A stretch of DNA of 64,000 nucleotides from Thiorhodovibrio frisius (GTDB lineage Bacteria; Pseudomonadota; Gammaproteobacteria; Chromatiales; Chromatiaceae): positions 4,272,501 to 4,336,500 of the forward strand of contig NZ_CP121471.1 of the NCBI RefSeq assembly GCF_033954835.1, written 5' to 3'. Each line of letters opens with the position of its first letter. The first letter of the stretch is position 1. Both the position numbers and the translations under genes were made by a program. Of the stretch, positions 13,378-22,831 are shown piece by piece. Under the pieces are notes generated by a model. The model was not told where the DNA came from and made no database searches. It was given only the letters and a program-made list of their open reading frames with translations.

Positions 13378-14265
13378 ATGCACGCCATCGCGCCAATCCT
13401 GGACGCACGCAGACTGATCGCCCCACTCTTACTCGCGATGGGTGCGCTGTTCACCCCCCTGGCCGCGCACAGCGAAAGCGGCGTACTCGCACGCATCGCG
13501 CTCAGCCAAAAAATCCGTGTCGCCTATCCGGAGAACTCCTACCCCATCGCCTACAAAGATGAGGACGGATTGCCGCGCGGTTATTCGGTCGACCTGTGTC
13601 GACGTATCGTTGCCAGCATTCAGCGCGACCTCGGGCTCGACGGTATCGCCATTTCCTGGATCGAGGGCAACACCCCGAGGCGTATCGCAGCCGTGGCCAA
13701 TGGGGAGGCGGAGCTCGACTGCGGCACGACAACCATGACGCTGTCGCGTCAGCGCAAGGTCGATTTTTCCTATCCGGTTTTCGTCGAATCAGGTGGCATT
13801 CTGGTTCTGAAAGACTCAGGGATAGGCAGCCTCGCGGACTTGGGCGGCAAGGCCATTGGCGTGATACCGGAAACCACTACCGAGCAGCGCCTGCGCCCGG
13901 TCCTGGCCGAGCGCCTGATCAATGCTGAGCTCAAGCCAATCAAGGATTCCAAAGACGGGCGCGAGCAGCTCCAGGCTGGCGCCATTGACGCCTTTGCCGA
14001 TAACCGTTTGGTGCTGATCGGACAGGTGGCCGCAAGTGGCGAAACCAATACCTTTCAGGTCATCGACACCGACTTTTCGGTGGACCCTTACGCCTTCGCG
14101 CTGGCGCGCGACGACGCGGACTTTCGCCTAGCGGTGAACCGGGGACTGGCGCAAATCTATGCGTCTGAGGAAATCGACCGCATCTTCGCGCGCTGGTTTG
14201 GCGCCGACGCCCAGCCGACGCCCCTGCTGGATTCGATCTACTTCATCTTTGCGCTCCAGGATTGA
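13378..14265 (+). CDS. Periplasmic amino-acid-type solute-binding protein (family 3)
   Basis: 295 residues with a signal peptide ending near LAAHSES. The SBP_bac_3 fold shows IRVAYPENSYPIAY, GYSVDLCRRI, the signature-like DCGTTTMTLSRQRKVDFSYP and the lobe-2 DGREQLQAGAIDAFADN. Such proteins deliver amino acids or related compounds to ABC permeases or act as sensors; no permease or ATPase gene is nearby, so it may be an orphan receptor. Ligand unknown. Confidence 0.87.
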   Translation: MHAIAPILDARRLIAPLLLAMGALFTPLAAHSESGVLARIALSQKIRVAYPENSYPIAYKDEDGLPRGYSVDLCRRIVASIQRDLGLDGIAISWIEGNTPRRIAAVANGEAELDCGTTTMTLSRQRKVDFSYPVFVESGGILVLKDSGIGSLADLGGKAIGVIPETTTEQRLRPVLAERLINAELKPIKDSKDGREQLQAGAIDAFADNRLVLIGQVAASGETNTFQVIDTDFSVDPYAFALARDDADFRLAVNRGLAQIYASEEIDRIFARWFGADAQPTPLLDSIYFIFALQD

Positions 14266-14358
14266 GGCCGGCGCTCCGGTTGATTTGCAATCCCTGCAGC
14301 CTTGTCTCAACCCGGTCGCGCAGCCAGCGCGCCAGCATCCCTGCCAAGCACACGCATT

Positions 14359-14616
14359 TCAAGAAGCAATCGCGCTGGCTTCGCTTTGCAATCGCGCATA
14401 AAGGCGATCTTTCAGCAACAAACGCTCTTTCTTGAGGTCCTCAATGGTCTCGTCGGCTACTGGTGTACCCAGCTCCTCGAGTCTGCGGACCCGTTCATCC
14501 AGCGCATCGTACCTGTCCATATCTGCGGCGAAGTCCACATCGGACTCGCGCATTGCATCGATTTTTCCAACGAGATCGGGGAACTCGTGGATCAGGTCGT
14601 GCATTTCTCCAAGCAT
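14359..14616 (-). CDS. YdcH/DUF465 family small coiled-coil protein
   Basis: 85 residues, very rich in charged residues, predicted as a long helical hairpin. The segments MHDLIHEFPDL near the start and LKKERLLLKDRLYARL near the end match the DUF465 (YdcH) family. The molecular role is unknown. It converges with the solute-binding protein gene, and the 93 bp between the stops show no clear terminator. Confidence 0.82.
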   Translation of the reverse strand: MLGEMHDLIHEFPDLVGKIDAMRESDVDFAADMDRYDALDERVRRLEELGTPVADETIEDLKKERLLLKDRLYARLQSEASAIAS

Positions 14617-14775
14617 TGGTATGTTTTCTCCACATTTTCGGCACCGGCCATCGCCGGGGCGCTGTTCAAGATAGCCTGATCCGCATTAGCGTAAAAGAGC
14701 AGATTCATTCTCCCGGTGGCCGGGACCAAGAAAGTGAGTATAGCCCAGCGATACGCAAGCCCATGCCACCAATCG

Positions 14776-15294
14776 TTAATTCTTATCCATGTACTCGATC
14801 ACCTCATCCGTGAGATCGGTCTTGGGATCCAGATACAGAATCCCCGACTGACTGGACTCAAACACCGCAGAGAGCTTTTTCTTCTCAGCAATCGCCTTCA
14901 AGGCCTTTCCCGCCGGCTCGAGAATCTTGGCGGCCTCCTGTTGCTGAGCCTGCGCCAACTCGCGCTGGATGGCAGAAAAATCTTGCTCGAACGCCTGAAT
15001 GCGCTCGCGAATCTCGGTCTGTTTCTTCTCGACCTGCGCTTCACTCATCAACGCCTTGTCGCGCTCAAGCACCTGCTGAAGCTGACGGATGGCCATTTCC
15101 TCCTCGGCAAAGGGTTCGGTCTTGGGGCCGAAGCGTTCTTCCAGCCGAGCCTCAGCATCGCGGCCGAGCTGACTTTCCTTCAGCACCCGCTGCATGTTCA
15201 CATAGCCCATATCCGCAGCCTGCGCATTCGCCAGGCCAAGCAATGGCATGCACAGCAGGCATCCAAGGTAAAATAAGGCGGTCTGTCGTTTCAT
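14776..15294 (-). CDS. Skp/OmpH-family periplasmic chaperone
   Basis: 172 residues from the ATG at 15294, which follows GGGAGA and gives a signal peptide ending NAQA before ADMGYVNMQRV. The rest is a long helical coiled coil rich in Gln and Glu (about residues 45-135) and a C-terminal strand region, as in Skp/OmpH. Members hold outer-membrane proteins in the periplasm. It stands alone here and is not next to bamA or lpxD, so it could be an accessory paralogue. Confidence 0.85.
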   Translation of the reverse strand: MKRQTALFYLGCLLCMPLLGLANAQAADMGYVNMQRVLKESQLGRDAEARLEERFGPKTEPFAEEEMAIRQLQQVLERDKALMSEAQVEKKQTEIRERIQAFEQDFSAIQRELAQAQQQEAAKILEPAGKALKAIAEKKKLSAVFESSQSGILYLDPKTDLTDEVIEYMDKN

Positions 15295-15555
15295 TACATT
15301 CTCTCCCGATAGTCTTGGGCAACCGAGACCGACGCACAGCCGGTCCGGGGCAAAAATGGCGAGTTTATAACAATCCGGCAGGAGTTTTTTGCTTTCCATC
15401 ATCGCCAGCCTGATCACTGCGGCTCGACACTCCAAATATTACAATCGCAAACTGATTTTCAAAGGATTCGGTCTATCGGTGCCACGTCATGGTCACCAGC
15501 AAGCCGCAGTGCTTTATCATGCGCATTCATCCTGAAACCTGAGCACGGGGTGCAC

Positions 15556-16086
15556 ATGGGAAATTCCTTACAGGATCAACTCGTCAAAGCTGGTCTGGCC
15601 AGCACACAGAAGGCCAAACAGACCAAATCCAAGAAGCGCAAACAGCGCCGCCAAGGCGATGATCGCGAAACCGTCGAACGCCGCGAGGCCGTCGCCCGCA
15701 CCGAGGCCGAAAAAGCCACGCGCGACCGCGAGCTGAATCGTCAGCGCGAGGAAGAAGCCCAGCAGAAAGCCGCACAAAGCGCACTGCGGGAGCTGATCCA
15801 CCGCCATCGCGTCGCCCGCGCCCATGGTGACCTGGCCTACAATTTTGCCGACGGCGCAGCGCTGAAACGGCTCTATGTCAATGCCGAACAGCACGCGGCC
15901 CTGGTCGCTGGCCAACTCGCCATTGTGCGTCAGGATAACTTCTACGAACTGATCCCGGCGGAGACCGCCGCGCGCGTCGCCGAGCGCGATCCTGAACGCA
16001 TTCTGGTCTGGAACCAGGGCGGCGACTCGGCAGCGGATGACAGCGAATACGCTGACTACCAGGTACCAGATGACCTGATGTGGTAA
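15556..16086 (+). CDS. DUF2058 family protein (YaiL-like)
   Basis: 176 residues from the ATG at 15556, with GGGG just upstream; a GTG two codons earlier is the alternative. Residues 1-75 are extremely Lys/Arg/Gln/Glu rich and likely helical, with SLQDQLVKAGLA at the very start. Residues 80-170 are a compact domain with AYNFADG and HAALVAGQLAIVRQD. The family is described as nucleoprotein or polynucleotide-associated, with no defined activity. The next gene (TatD) begins 37 bp downstream. Confidence 0.85.
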   Translation: MGNSLQDQLVKAGLASTQKAKQTKSKKRKQRRQGDDRETVERREAVARTEAEKATRDRELNRQREEEAQQKAAQSALRELIHRHRVARAHGDLAYNFADGAALKRLYVNAEQHAALVAGQLAIVRQDNFYELIPAETAARVAERDPERILVWNQGGDSAADDSEYADYQVPDDLMW

Positions 16087-16122
16087 CAGGGGTGTGGCAA
16101 CAGAAATGGCCACCAATCGCTC

Positions 16123-16950
16123 ATGCCGTTGATCGACACCCACTGTCATCTGGACTTTCCCGCCTTCGATGCGGATCGTGCCGAGGTATCGAGACGCGCC
16201 CGCGACCGGGGTGTCCTGAACATGGTGATTCCGGGCGTCACAGCGGCGAACTGGTCGGGCGTGCTGGATATTTGCCAACAGGATAGCCACCAGCAGGACA
16301 GCTGCCTCAAGGCCAACGGCAAGCTCTTTCCGGCACTGGGTTTGCACCCGCTGTTTGTCGCAGACCATCAGCCGGCAGATATCGACCGCCTGCGCGAGCG
16401 GCTGCGGCAGGACCGCCCCATCGCCATCGGCGAGATTGGGCTTGACTTCGCACACCCAGACAAAGACCCTGATGCCCAGCGCTGGTATTTGGCGCAGCAG
16501 CTTGCCCTGGCCCGAGCCTTCAAGCTGCCTGTGCTCTTGCATGTGCGCAAGGCCCATGACGAAGTCATCCAATGCTTGCGCGAGGCCGATGTGCCCGGCG
16601 GCATCGCCCATGCATTCAACGGCAGCCTGCAACAAGCACATGCCTACATAGCGCTCGGCTTCAAGCTCGGCTTCGGCGGCATGCTTACCTTCGAGCGCTC
16701 ACGCAAGCTGCGGCATCTGGCGCGCGCACTCCCGCTCGAGGCCCTGGTGCTGGAGACAGACGCACCCGACATGACGGTCGCCTCGCATCAGGGCCAGCGC
16801 AACAGTCCCGAGTATCTGCCCGAGGTGCTGGCAGCCCTGGCCGAGGTGCGCGGCGCCGAGCCCGACGCCCTCGCCAGCGCCACCACTGCCAACGCCCGTT
16901 CTGTACTGGGCCTGACGGAGACTGACGCACTAAAAGCGCACCGCAATTGA
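16123..16950 (+). CDS. TatD-family metal-dependent hydrolase (YjjV-like)
   Basis: 275 residues. The metal ligands are visible: DTHCHLDF at residues 5-12, GEIGLDF, LLHVRKAHDE, the His in AHAFNGS, and ETDAP. Members are 3'-5' DNA/RNA exonucleases or deoxyribonucleases; the E. coli YjjV subgroup is the nearest by pattern. It is followed 4 bp downstream by tcdA, so the two form an operon. Confidence 0.9.
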   Translation: MPLIDTHCHLDFPAFDADRAEVSRRARDRGVLNMVIPGVTAANWSGVLDICQQDSHQQDSCLKANGKLFPALGLHPLFVADHQPADIDRLRERLRQDRPIAIGEIGLDFAHPDKDPDAQRWYLAQQLALARAFKLPVLLHVRKAHDEVIQCLREADVPGGIAHAFNGSLQQAHAYIALGFKLGFGGMLTFERSRKLRHLARALPLEALVLETDAPDMTVASHQGQRNSPEYLPEVLAALAEVRGAEPDALASATTANARSVLGLTETDALKAHRN

Positions 16951-16954
16951 ACCC

Positions 16955-17743
16955 ATGAGCACTGCTGACGACCACATCTCACAGATCGCCACCCCGCCAG
17001 CCAACAGCGACGACCCTGCCACTGGCCTGTGCGAGCGCAGCGCCATATTAATTGGCGACGCCGGCTGCGAGCGTCTAGCGCGCGCCCAGGTGCTGGTAGC
17101 TGGTCTTGGCGGCGTCGGCGGCCACGCGGCTGAGGCTCTGGCGCGCGCCGGTATCGGACGGCTGACCCTGGTCGATGGCGACCGGGTCGCGCCATCAAAC
17201 CTCAATCGTCAACTAGTCGCGCTTCACTCGACACTGGGGCAATCCAAGGTCGCAGTCATGGCCGCGCGCCTGGGCGATATCAACCCGAAGTGCCAGATCG
17301 AACGCCTGGAGCGCTTTGTCGCCGTCGATGACATCGCTGGTCTAGCGCTCGGCCGCTTCGATGCGGTAGTCGACGCCATCGACAGCCTGAGCACTAAGGT
17401 GGCGCTGCTCGCCGCCTGCCTGGAAGCCGGGGTGCCGGTATTCAGCAGCATGGGCGCCGGTTCTCGCCTGGACCCAGGGGCCATTCGCATTAGCGATTTG
17501 ATGCACAGCCAGCAATGCCCGCTTGCCCGGGCGGTACGCCAGCAGCTGCGTCGCCTTGGCCACGGTAAGGGCGTGCTGGCGGTCTGGTCGCAAGAAACCG
17601 CCCATCCGCCGTTGATGCCAGCCCCAGGCGCGGGTGGGCACGCCATCAACGGCACCATCAGCTACATGCCGGCCCTGTTTGGACTCACCCTGGCGGGCTG
17701 TGCGATTCGGCGCTTGCTTGAGGAGACAGCCCCGCCTGAATAA
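16955..17743 (+). CDS. tcdA: tRNA threonylcarbamoyladenosine dehydratase TcdA (CsdL)
   Basis: 262 residues of the ThiF/MoeB/HesA E1-like family. The nucleotide-binding loop GLGGVGGHAAEALARAG and LVDGDRVAPSNLNRQ are present, then DAIDSLSTKV and the C-terminal PGAGGHAINGTISYMP typical of TcdA. The enzyme cyclises t6A37 to ct6A in tRNA using ATP. The usual partners csdA/csdE are not adjacent. Confidence 0.9.
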   Translation: MSTADDHISQIATPPANSDDPATGLCERSAILIGDAGCERLARAQVLVAGLGGVGGHAAEALARAGIGRLTLVDGDRVAPSNLNRQLVALHSTLGQSKVAVMAARLGDINPKCQIERLERFVAVDDIAGLALGRFDAVVDAIDSLSTKVALLAACLEAGVPVFSSMGAGSRLDPGAIRISDLMHSQQCPLARAVRQQLRRLGHGKGVLAVWSQETAHPPLMPAPGAGGHAINGTISYMPALFGLTLAGCAIRRLLEETAPPE

Positions 17744-17880
17744 GGCCGGCATAGAATCAACACAGAATCAAAAAATCCGAACGCATACCGACATTCGGCG
17801 CCTAGCCTCAGCGCGTATTTTCGTGTTTAATTCGCACGTAGGCAAAACAACAACACAGCGGTCGATTGGCTCGACCCGGG

Positions 17881-19263
17881 ATGTCTCTGATGCGCGGATT
17901 CTGGAAAAAGGACCAATCAACCGATAACGATTCACTTGCCTCCGAGCTGAAGGCGGCAGGCAAATCCGGCGCTTTCCCCGACTTGGCAGAACCGGATGTC
18001 ATCGCGCTTTTCAATGCCGCCGAGCTGGTCAAGTTTGCTGCGGGGGAATGGCCTTTCAGCGCCGCGCAACTCAGTACCGACCTAATTATCCTGCTCAGCG
18101 GACGGCTCGAACTGCGCTCAAGCGAGCAGCAGAGCCTGCCGGCCGAGACCATCATGCCGGGTGACTGGATTGGCGATGGCGACTTCGAGGAACCGCCTGA
18201 GGAGGGAGCGATCGCTGCCTTGGCCCGCAGCGCGGGCAGCGCGGTGGTGATCACAGCTGACACCTTCTCGCATCTCGAGGACCACTTACAGACCTACCTT
18301 ATTCTGTGGATGAAGCGGAGCGCGCAAGACCGCTTGGGCCAAGAGCGCAAAAACGCCCAGAGCTTCTTTCAAAACCGCACCGATCTGCTGGACGCCATGT
18401 ACCATCTGCGTACCGAGCGTGGCAAGGGCTTCAGCCAATCGCCCATCGCAAAAAAACTCTTCGACAAGGTCCCGAAGTTGCCGCTCTCCTCGATCGAACT
18501 GCTGAACAAAATGCTCGATGAGCGCACCACGCGGCAAGAGATCGTCGACATGGTCGCCATGGATTATTCCCTGACCAGCAACCTGCTCAAGGCCGTGAAC
18601 TCGCCGCTCTATGGCCTTGAAACCAAGATCACCAACCTGAATCACGCCATGCTGTTACTCGGACACGATCAGGTGTATCACATCGTAATGTCCGAGAGCG
18701 TGCGCTACAGCCTGCCCGAAAGCCAGGCGTTCACAGAGATCCACCAGCGCGCGGTCGAAATCTCGCGCATTGCCTTGGCAATGGCGCTCACGCAGCAGCA
18801 AGTGAAGCCGGCCGAGATTGCAACCATCGCACTGCTCAGCGAAATCGGGCTGGTTATCGTCGAACTGCTCAAAAGCTACAACCGCGATCTCAGCGCCCTG
18901 TTCGAACATGTCGACCCGGCCGAAATGGGTGCCGAACTGCTGCACACATGGAATCTGCCAGAGAGCCTGTGCAAAAGCTTGCGCTATCAGTATTACCCCG
19001 AATTTGCCCCACCGGATAAGGTGCCTGAGGATGTCAGAACCCGGATCGCGCTGCTGTACCTGTCACGGCGCATGCATCAAATATTGAGCAAAACACCCAA
19101 TCCGGCGCCAGCCATTTTTATCGACGACTATTTGCAGGTGATCGACCAGCGCGACCTCGGCGAGAACAAACTGATTTTCGAGCGCGTGCTGCCGCGCCTG
19201 CGCCGGGAGATCGACAAACTACCCAAGTCGCTCGCGAACCTGGTCAAAGCCGAAGACCGCTGA
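17881..19263 (+). CDS. HDOD-domain signalling protein with N-terminal cNMP-like domain
   Basis: About 460 residues; starts at the ATG 17881 or at 17890, which has better spacing to CCGGGA. Residues 35-140 look like a cyclic-nucleotide-binding beta roll (ELVKFAAGEWPF, MPGDWIGDGDF). Residues 190-395 are an HDOD domain with LPLSSIELLNKML, NSPLYGL and LLSEIGLVIVELL. HDOD proteins lack the HD catalytic pair and act as regulatory modules, often in c-di-GMP or motility control. Role here unknown. Confidence 0.83.
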   Translation: MSLMRGFWKKDQSTDNDSLASELKAAGKSGAFPDLAEPDVIALFNAAELVKFAAGEWPFSAAQLSTDLIILLSGRLELRSSEQQSLPAETIMPGDWIGDGDFEEPPEEGAIAALARSAGSAVVITADTFSHLEDHLQTYLILWMKRSAQDRLGQERKNAQSFFQNRTDLLDAMYHLRTERGKGFSQSPIAKKLFDKVPKLPLSSIELLNKMLDERTTRQEIVDMVAMDYSLTSNLLKAVNSPLYGLETKITNLNHAMLLLGHDQVYHIVMSESVRYSLPESQAFTEIHQRAVEISRIALAMALTQQQVKPAEIATIALLSEIGLVIVELLKSYNRDLSALFEHVDPAEMGAELLHTWNLPESLCKSLRYQYYPEFAPPDKVPEDVRTRIALLYLSRRMHQILSKTPNPAPAIFIDDYLQVIDQRDLGENKLIFERVLPRLRREIDKLPKSLANLVKAEDR

Positions 19264-19334
19264 GACCCATTGGCCAGCCCCATCCCCCGCATTCACCCGC
19301 CCGCTGGCCAGTGCGCCACCGGAGTATTGGGCTC

Positions 19335-21200
19335 TCAGCGCTCGGACCCGCTGCTGCGAGTGTTGAACGACACCTTCCACTCGGCCGCTTGGCCAGTCAG
19401 CGGGATCGCGGTGAGTTCGAGATTACCAACCTCCGATACCGCCGCCTGCAGGCGCACCGGCACCACCTCACCCTGCTGGTGATTATCGGCCGGCAGGTTA
19501 GTCTGAATGTCTTCGAGTTCATCGAGTTCTTCCGAACTCCATTCCTCAAGCAGATCGCCAGGTTGATCATCGCGCCGCACGCTGGAGCCAAAAAACCGGA
19601 AACGCACTGGCTCGCCAACAACCAGACCGAATTCCTGTGGCGGCTGCACCGGATCCGAGCCCTCTTCCAGCCCAAAGGGCACCAGGCACAACGCTTGTAA
19701 CTCAGGCTCCATGCCAGGGATGGCGGGCACCGCGCATTCGATGCCAACGTAATAGGAGTGCGAGGTGCCACCGCGAATACGCACCCCGCCATGGCCACGC
19801 ACATGAGCGAAGAAGGCCGCGCCGCGTGCCACAGCCAGATCCAGGTCGCGCGCATTCAACACCCGCGCAGGCGGTGCATCTTCGGTCGCGAGCCACTGAT
19901 TGATGACGGCTGTGACGCGCTCGCGCAACACGGGCGCATTGAACACGCCACCATTGAAAAGCACAGCCGTTGGATGCAGAAAGCTTGCCCAGTGCGCTTG
20001 CTCAACGAAACCTTCAAGGTCGCCGGTCGCACCCGCTTGGCGGCTTAGAAAAGCTGCCAGATGCCGGGTGATGCCGGGGTCTTGCGCGAAGGGCAAGCCC
20101 ACCTTGGTCAAAGCGCCGCGCTCGCGCACCGTCGGGCGGGCGGAAATATCGCAATCGGGGAAAAAGCCCTCAATCAGCGTCTGCTCAACTTCCTCGCGCG
20201 TAAGTTCGGTACGAATACTGCCGCCAATCAGCTTGGTGCCTCGACTGGGTACCACCACGGGAACGCTGGTCAGTTCCGCATCCGCAAGCAGGGACTCCTT
20301 GGCTTGACGGCAGCCGTGGGTGAGTGCCTGCACCTGCCAGCGGTCGAGCTCGGTGCCATCGGCCTTGAGCTTTTGCTTGACCAGATGGGCGAGGGCCAAA
20401 TCCATGTTGTCGCCGCCGAGCAAAATGTGCTCACCCACGGCCACTCGGGTCAGCTCAAGCGCACCGGCGTCTTCAGTGACAGCAATCAGGGATAGGTCCG
20501 TCGTGCCACCGCCAACATCCACCACCAGCAGAATGTCACCCACCTTGACTTTCTGGCGCCAGTCACCGCGACTGTCATTCACCCAGGAGTAGAGCGCCGC
20601 CTGGGGTTCTTCAAGCAACACCAGATTCTGGATACCAACCGCACTCGCGGCCTCGGCCGTCAGCTCACGCGCGGCCGGGTCAAAAGAAGCGGGCACTGTG
20701 ACAGTGACTTCCTGCTGTTCCAGCGGGTCATTGGGGAACTGCCCATTCCAGGCGTCGCGCAGGTGCGCCAGATACAGGATGCTGGCATCAAAAGGCGACA
20801 TGCGCGGAATCTCGTCAGGCAAATCGGGAGCCCCGATGGGCGGCGGTAGAATTCCCGCCTTGCGGTCAACATCGGGATGACACAACCAACTCTTGGCACT
20901 CGAAACCAGGCGCATCGGGGTGGTGGTGCCCTGCTTGCGCGCCAGGGCACCAGCGATCCGCTGCGGATCGGACGGCCAAGGCAGGCTGAGATCGCCGGTT
21001 TTGAATTCGTCCTGATGCGGCAGGTAAATGAAAGATGGCAGGACCGGGAGTTCCTCGACCGAGCCCGGCGCCGTCAGTTGGGGAATGGCCATCTGCTCGT
21101 GCTCGACCTGTTCGCCGTCGCATTGTTCCGACTCGACATAGGCCAGGGCACAATGGGTCGTACCAAGATCGATGCCAATCGCAAAACGCGGTTTGCTCAC
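19335..21200 (-). CDS. Hsp70-like ATPase paired with DUF2760
   Basis: 621 residues. The actin-type phosphate-1 motif GIDLGTTHCALAY is at residues 9-21, with VVDVGGGTTDLSL as phosphate-2 and VLFNGGVFNAPVLR as the adenosine motif. The substrate-binding half is short and divergent, and there is no DnaK-type lid or EEVD end, so this is not the housekeeping DnaK. Its ATG overlaps the stop of the upstream DUF2760 gene by 4 bp (21,197-21,200), so the two proteins are made together. This two-gene pairing recurs in proteobacteria; its clients are unknown. Confidence 0.88.
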   Translation of the reverse strand: MSKPRFAIGIDLGTTHCALAYVESEQCDGEQVEHEQMAIPQLTAPGSVEELPVLPSFIYLPHQDEFKTGDLSLPWPSDPQRIAGALARKQGTTTPMRLVSSAKSWLCHPDVDRKAGILPPPIGAPDLPDEIPRMSPFDASILYLAHLRDAWNGQFPNDPLEQQEVTVTVPASFDPAARELTAEAASAVGIQNLVLLEEPQAALYSWVNDSRGDWRQKVKVGDILLVVDVGGGTTDLSLIAVTEDAGALELTRVAVGEHILLGGDNMDLALAHLVKQKLKADGTELDRWQVQALTHGCRQAKESLLADAELTSVPVVVPSRGTKLIGGSIRTELTREEVEQTLIEGFFPDCDISARPTVRERGALTKVGLPFAQDPGITRHLAAFLSRQAGATGDLEGFVEQAHWASFLHPTAVLFNGGVFNAPVLRERVTAVINQWLATEDAPPARVLNARDLDLAVARGAAFFAHVRGHGGVRIRGGTSHSYYVGIECAVPAIPGMEPELQALCLVPFGLEEGSDPVQPPQEFGLVVGEPVRFRFFGSSVRRDDQPGDLLEEWSSEELDELEDIQTNLPADNHQQGEVVPVRLQAAVSEVGNLELTAIPLTGQAAEWKVSFNTRSSGSER

Positions 21201-21952
21201 AGCTCCACCTCCGCTGCCGCCAGGATGTGCAGATCATGGCTGCTGGCCACCTGGGGCAACTGGATTTTTGTCGCCCGCCAGCCGCGATGCACAAGCGCTC
21301 CGGTAAAGGGCGGTTCCCCCACCACCTGACCGGTCGGGCGCACCTCGGCGGGATTGAAACCGGGTTCGAGCGTCACCTGCGCCCCTTCGGTTTCAGACCG
21401 CACCGGAGCGATATGCAGATGATCCCGCAACACCCGCCCGCAGCCCTCATGCACCACGCGCGCCGCCGCGCCGACGTCCTGATCGGTGTAGCTGCCGACG
21501 TCCTCCTGCATGAAATCAATGAAACGCCCTTCCTTTTGCAGCAAACTGAGCAGCAGCAAGGCGGAATCCGGCGGGGCTTTTTCGAGTTCGGCCGTTTTGA
21601 CCCGAGCCTGCTGGGATGCCGGGCGCAAGTCCGCAACGGATTCAGATCGGGACGCGGACGGCTGCGGACCTGGCGAACTCCCAACCACGCCGGGCGTCGA
21701 GGCCTGATCGGCATGCAGAGCTCGCAGTTCCTCGGCATACTCGTGGCTCGCCAGCGCGCGGGCGAACGACAGGCTGGCAATTGGCAGTCGCTGCAAGACA
21801 ACCCATGCCTCCCGCGCGCCAATCCGCAGGTAGTGATAGGCAATGGCGCCATATTTTTGCGTCAACGCCCAAAATTGGGCCAGCAGAGGCTGAGCCTTCG
21901 CCAACAAAGCGCGAACACCTTCCTGATCGGGCAGAGACTTGAGCTTTTTCAT
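21197..21952 (-). CDS. DUF2760 protein, partner of the Hsp70-like ATPase
   Basis: 251 residues. Residues 1-90 are helical (AQPLLAQFWALTQKYGAIAYHYL), residues 95-130 are a low-complexity Ser/Pro/Gly linker, and residues 135-250 carry the conserved block with ALLLLSLLQKEGRFIDFMQED and AARVVHEGCGRVLRDH. That C-terminal part is the DUF2760 domain. The stop overlaps the start of the Hsp70-like gene by 4 bp, suggesting translational coupling and a physical complex. Confidence 0.85.
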   Translation of the reverse strand: MKKLKSLPDQEGVRALLAKAQPLLAQFWALTQKYGAIAYHYLRIGAREAWVVLQRLPIASLSFARALASHEYAEELRALHADQASTPGVVGSSPGPQPSASRSESVADLRPASQQARVKTAELEKAPPDSALLLLSLLQKEGRFIDFMQEDVGSYTDQDVGAAARVVHEGCGRVLRDHLHIAPVRSETEGAQVTLEPGFNPAEVRPTGQVVGEPPFTGALVHRGWRATKIQLPQVASSHDLHILAAAEVEL

Positions 21953-22158
21953 TCCTTCTTCCTCATCGGAGGGACTACTGAATCAGCAGCGACGGCACGA
22001 CCGGCCGCGCCCTGAGAGTCTGACGACCGTCATGATGTGCCGGTATAGTAACGCGCAAGCTCTCAGGCTTCATCACTTTACCCTGACACTCGAAATTGCC
22101 TGGACATCGAGCCGCCAGACCCGCGCACCAAGACTGCACGCCAAGATCACAGCAAGAC

Positions 22159-22401
22159 ATGACAGCAGAAACCTTCACCGTCACCAGCCCCAATGCCGAG
22201 GAACGCCACAGCATGATTGCCGTGGCCGCCTATTTCTTAGCCGAGCAGCGCGGCTTTCTCCCCGGAGAGGCCGAGCGCGACTGGGAACTGGCCGAGCATC
22301 AGATCGAGTGCATGCTCGAACGCCTGCGCCAGGCCGGCAAACCGACCGAAGGTCTGAGCGCGACCGACATCCGCAACGCGCTACGGCTGTTGTCGGACTA
22401 G
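22159..22401 (+). CDS. DUF2934 small protein
   Basis: 80 residues from the ATG at 22159. The central segment ERHSMIAVAAYFLAEQRGF with DWELAEHQIE is the DUF2934 signature, a short helical module. No function is known. It stands alone, divergent from the DUF2760 gene. Confidence 0.78.
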   Translation: MTAETFTVTSPNAEERHSMIAVAAYFLAEQRGFLPGEAERDWELAEHQIECMLERLRQAGKPTEGLSATDIRNALRLLSD

Positions 22402-22432
22402 CCTGAGCCCCCTATTGCCTTTGGGTGTGGCC

Positions 22433-22633
22433 TCAGAAGGCCGCGCCCGAGGGCTTGTTCATTTTCTTCAGAATCAGCGCCAGCGGGCAGAAGCCGGTAA
22501 ATGCCGACTGCAGCAAATTAAGCCCGATAAAGGCGGTGAACAAATACCAATAAGGCGACACCCAGTTACCAAGAGCCAGGGTCACCAAAATCATGAATCC
22601 AGCAAAGGCAAAAACGATACGATCAATATTCAT
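22433..22633 (-). CDS. DUF2892 (YgaP-type) inner-membrane protein
   Basis: 66 residues with two hydrophobic helices separated by a tight turn and the family ending FTGFCPLALILKK. An AGGAG ribosome site lies 6 nt before the ATG. DUF2892 is the membrane anchor half of YgaP-like rhodanese proteins, but here no rhodanese domain is attached. Role unknown. Confidence 0.85.
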   Translation of the reverse strand: MNIDRIVFAFAGFMILVTLALGNWVSPYWYLFTAFIGLNLLQSAFTGFCPLALILKKMNKPSGAAF

Positions 22634-22831
22634 GGGATATTCTCCTGCTTGGATGAAAAATGGTCATAAATGGAGCCACGAGCTTGAGGTGTCAGCACGG
22701 CATCGGATGACGCGCGATCATAGTCAAGCTGCATCGCGGCATCAAGCGGGCGCCACCCCCGCCGGCGACCCGCGACCTGCGCGCGCCAAAAGCCAGCAGA
22801 CGCACCGGCGCCAGATGCAAGCCGCCCCAGC

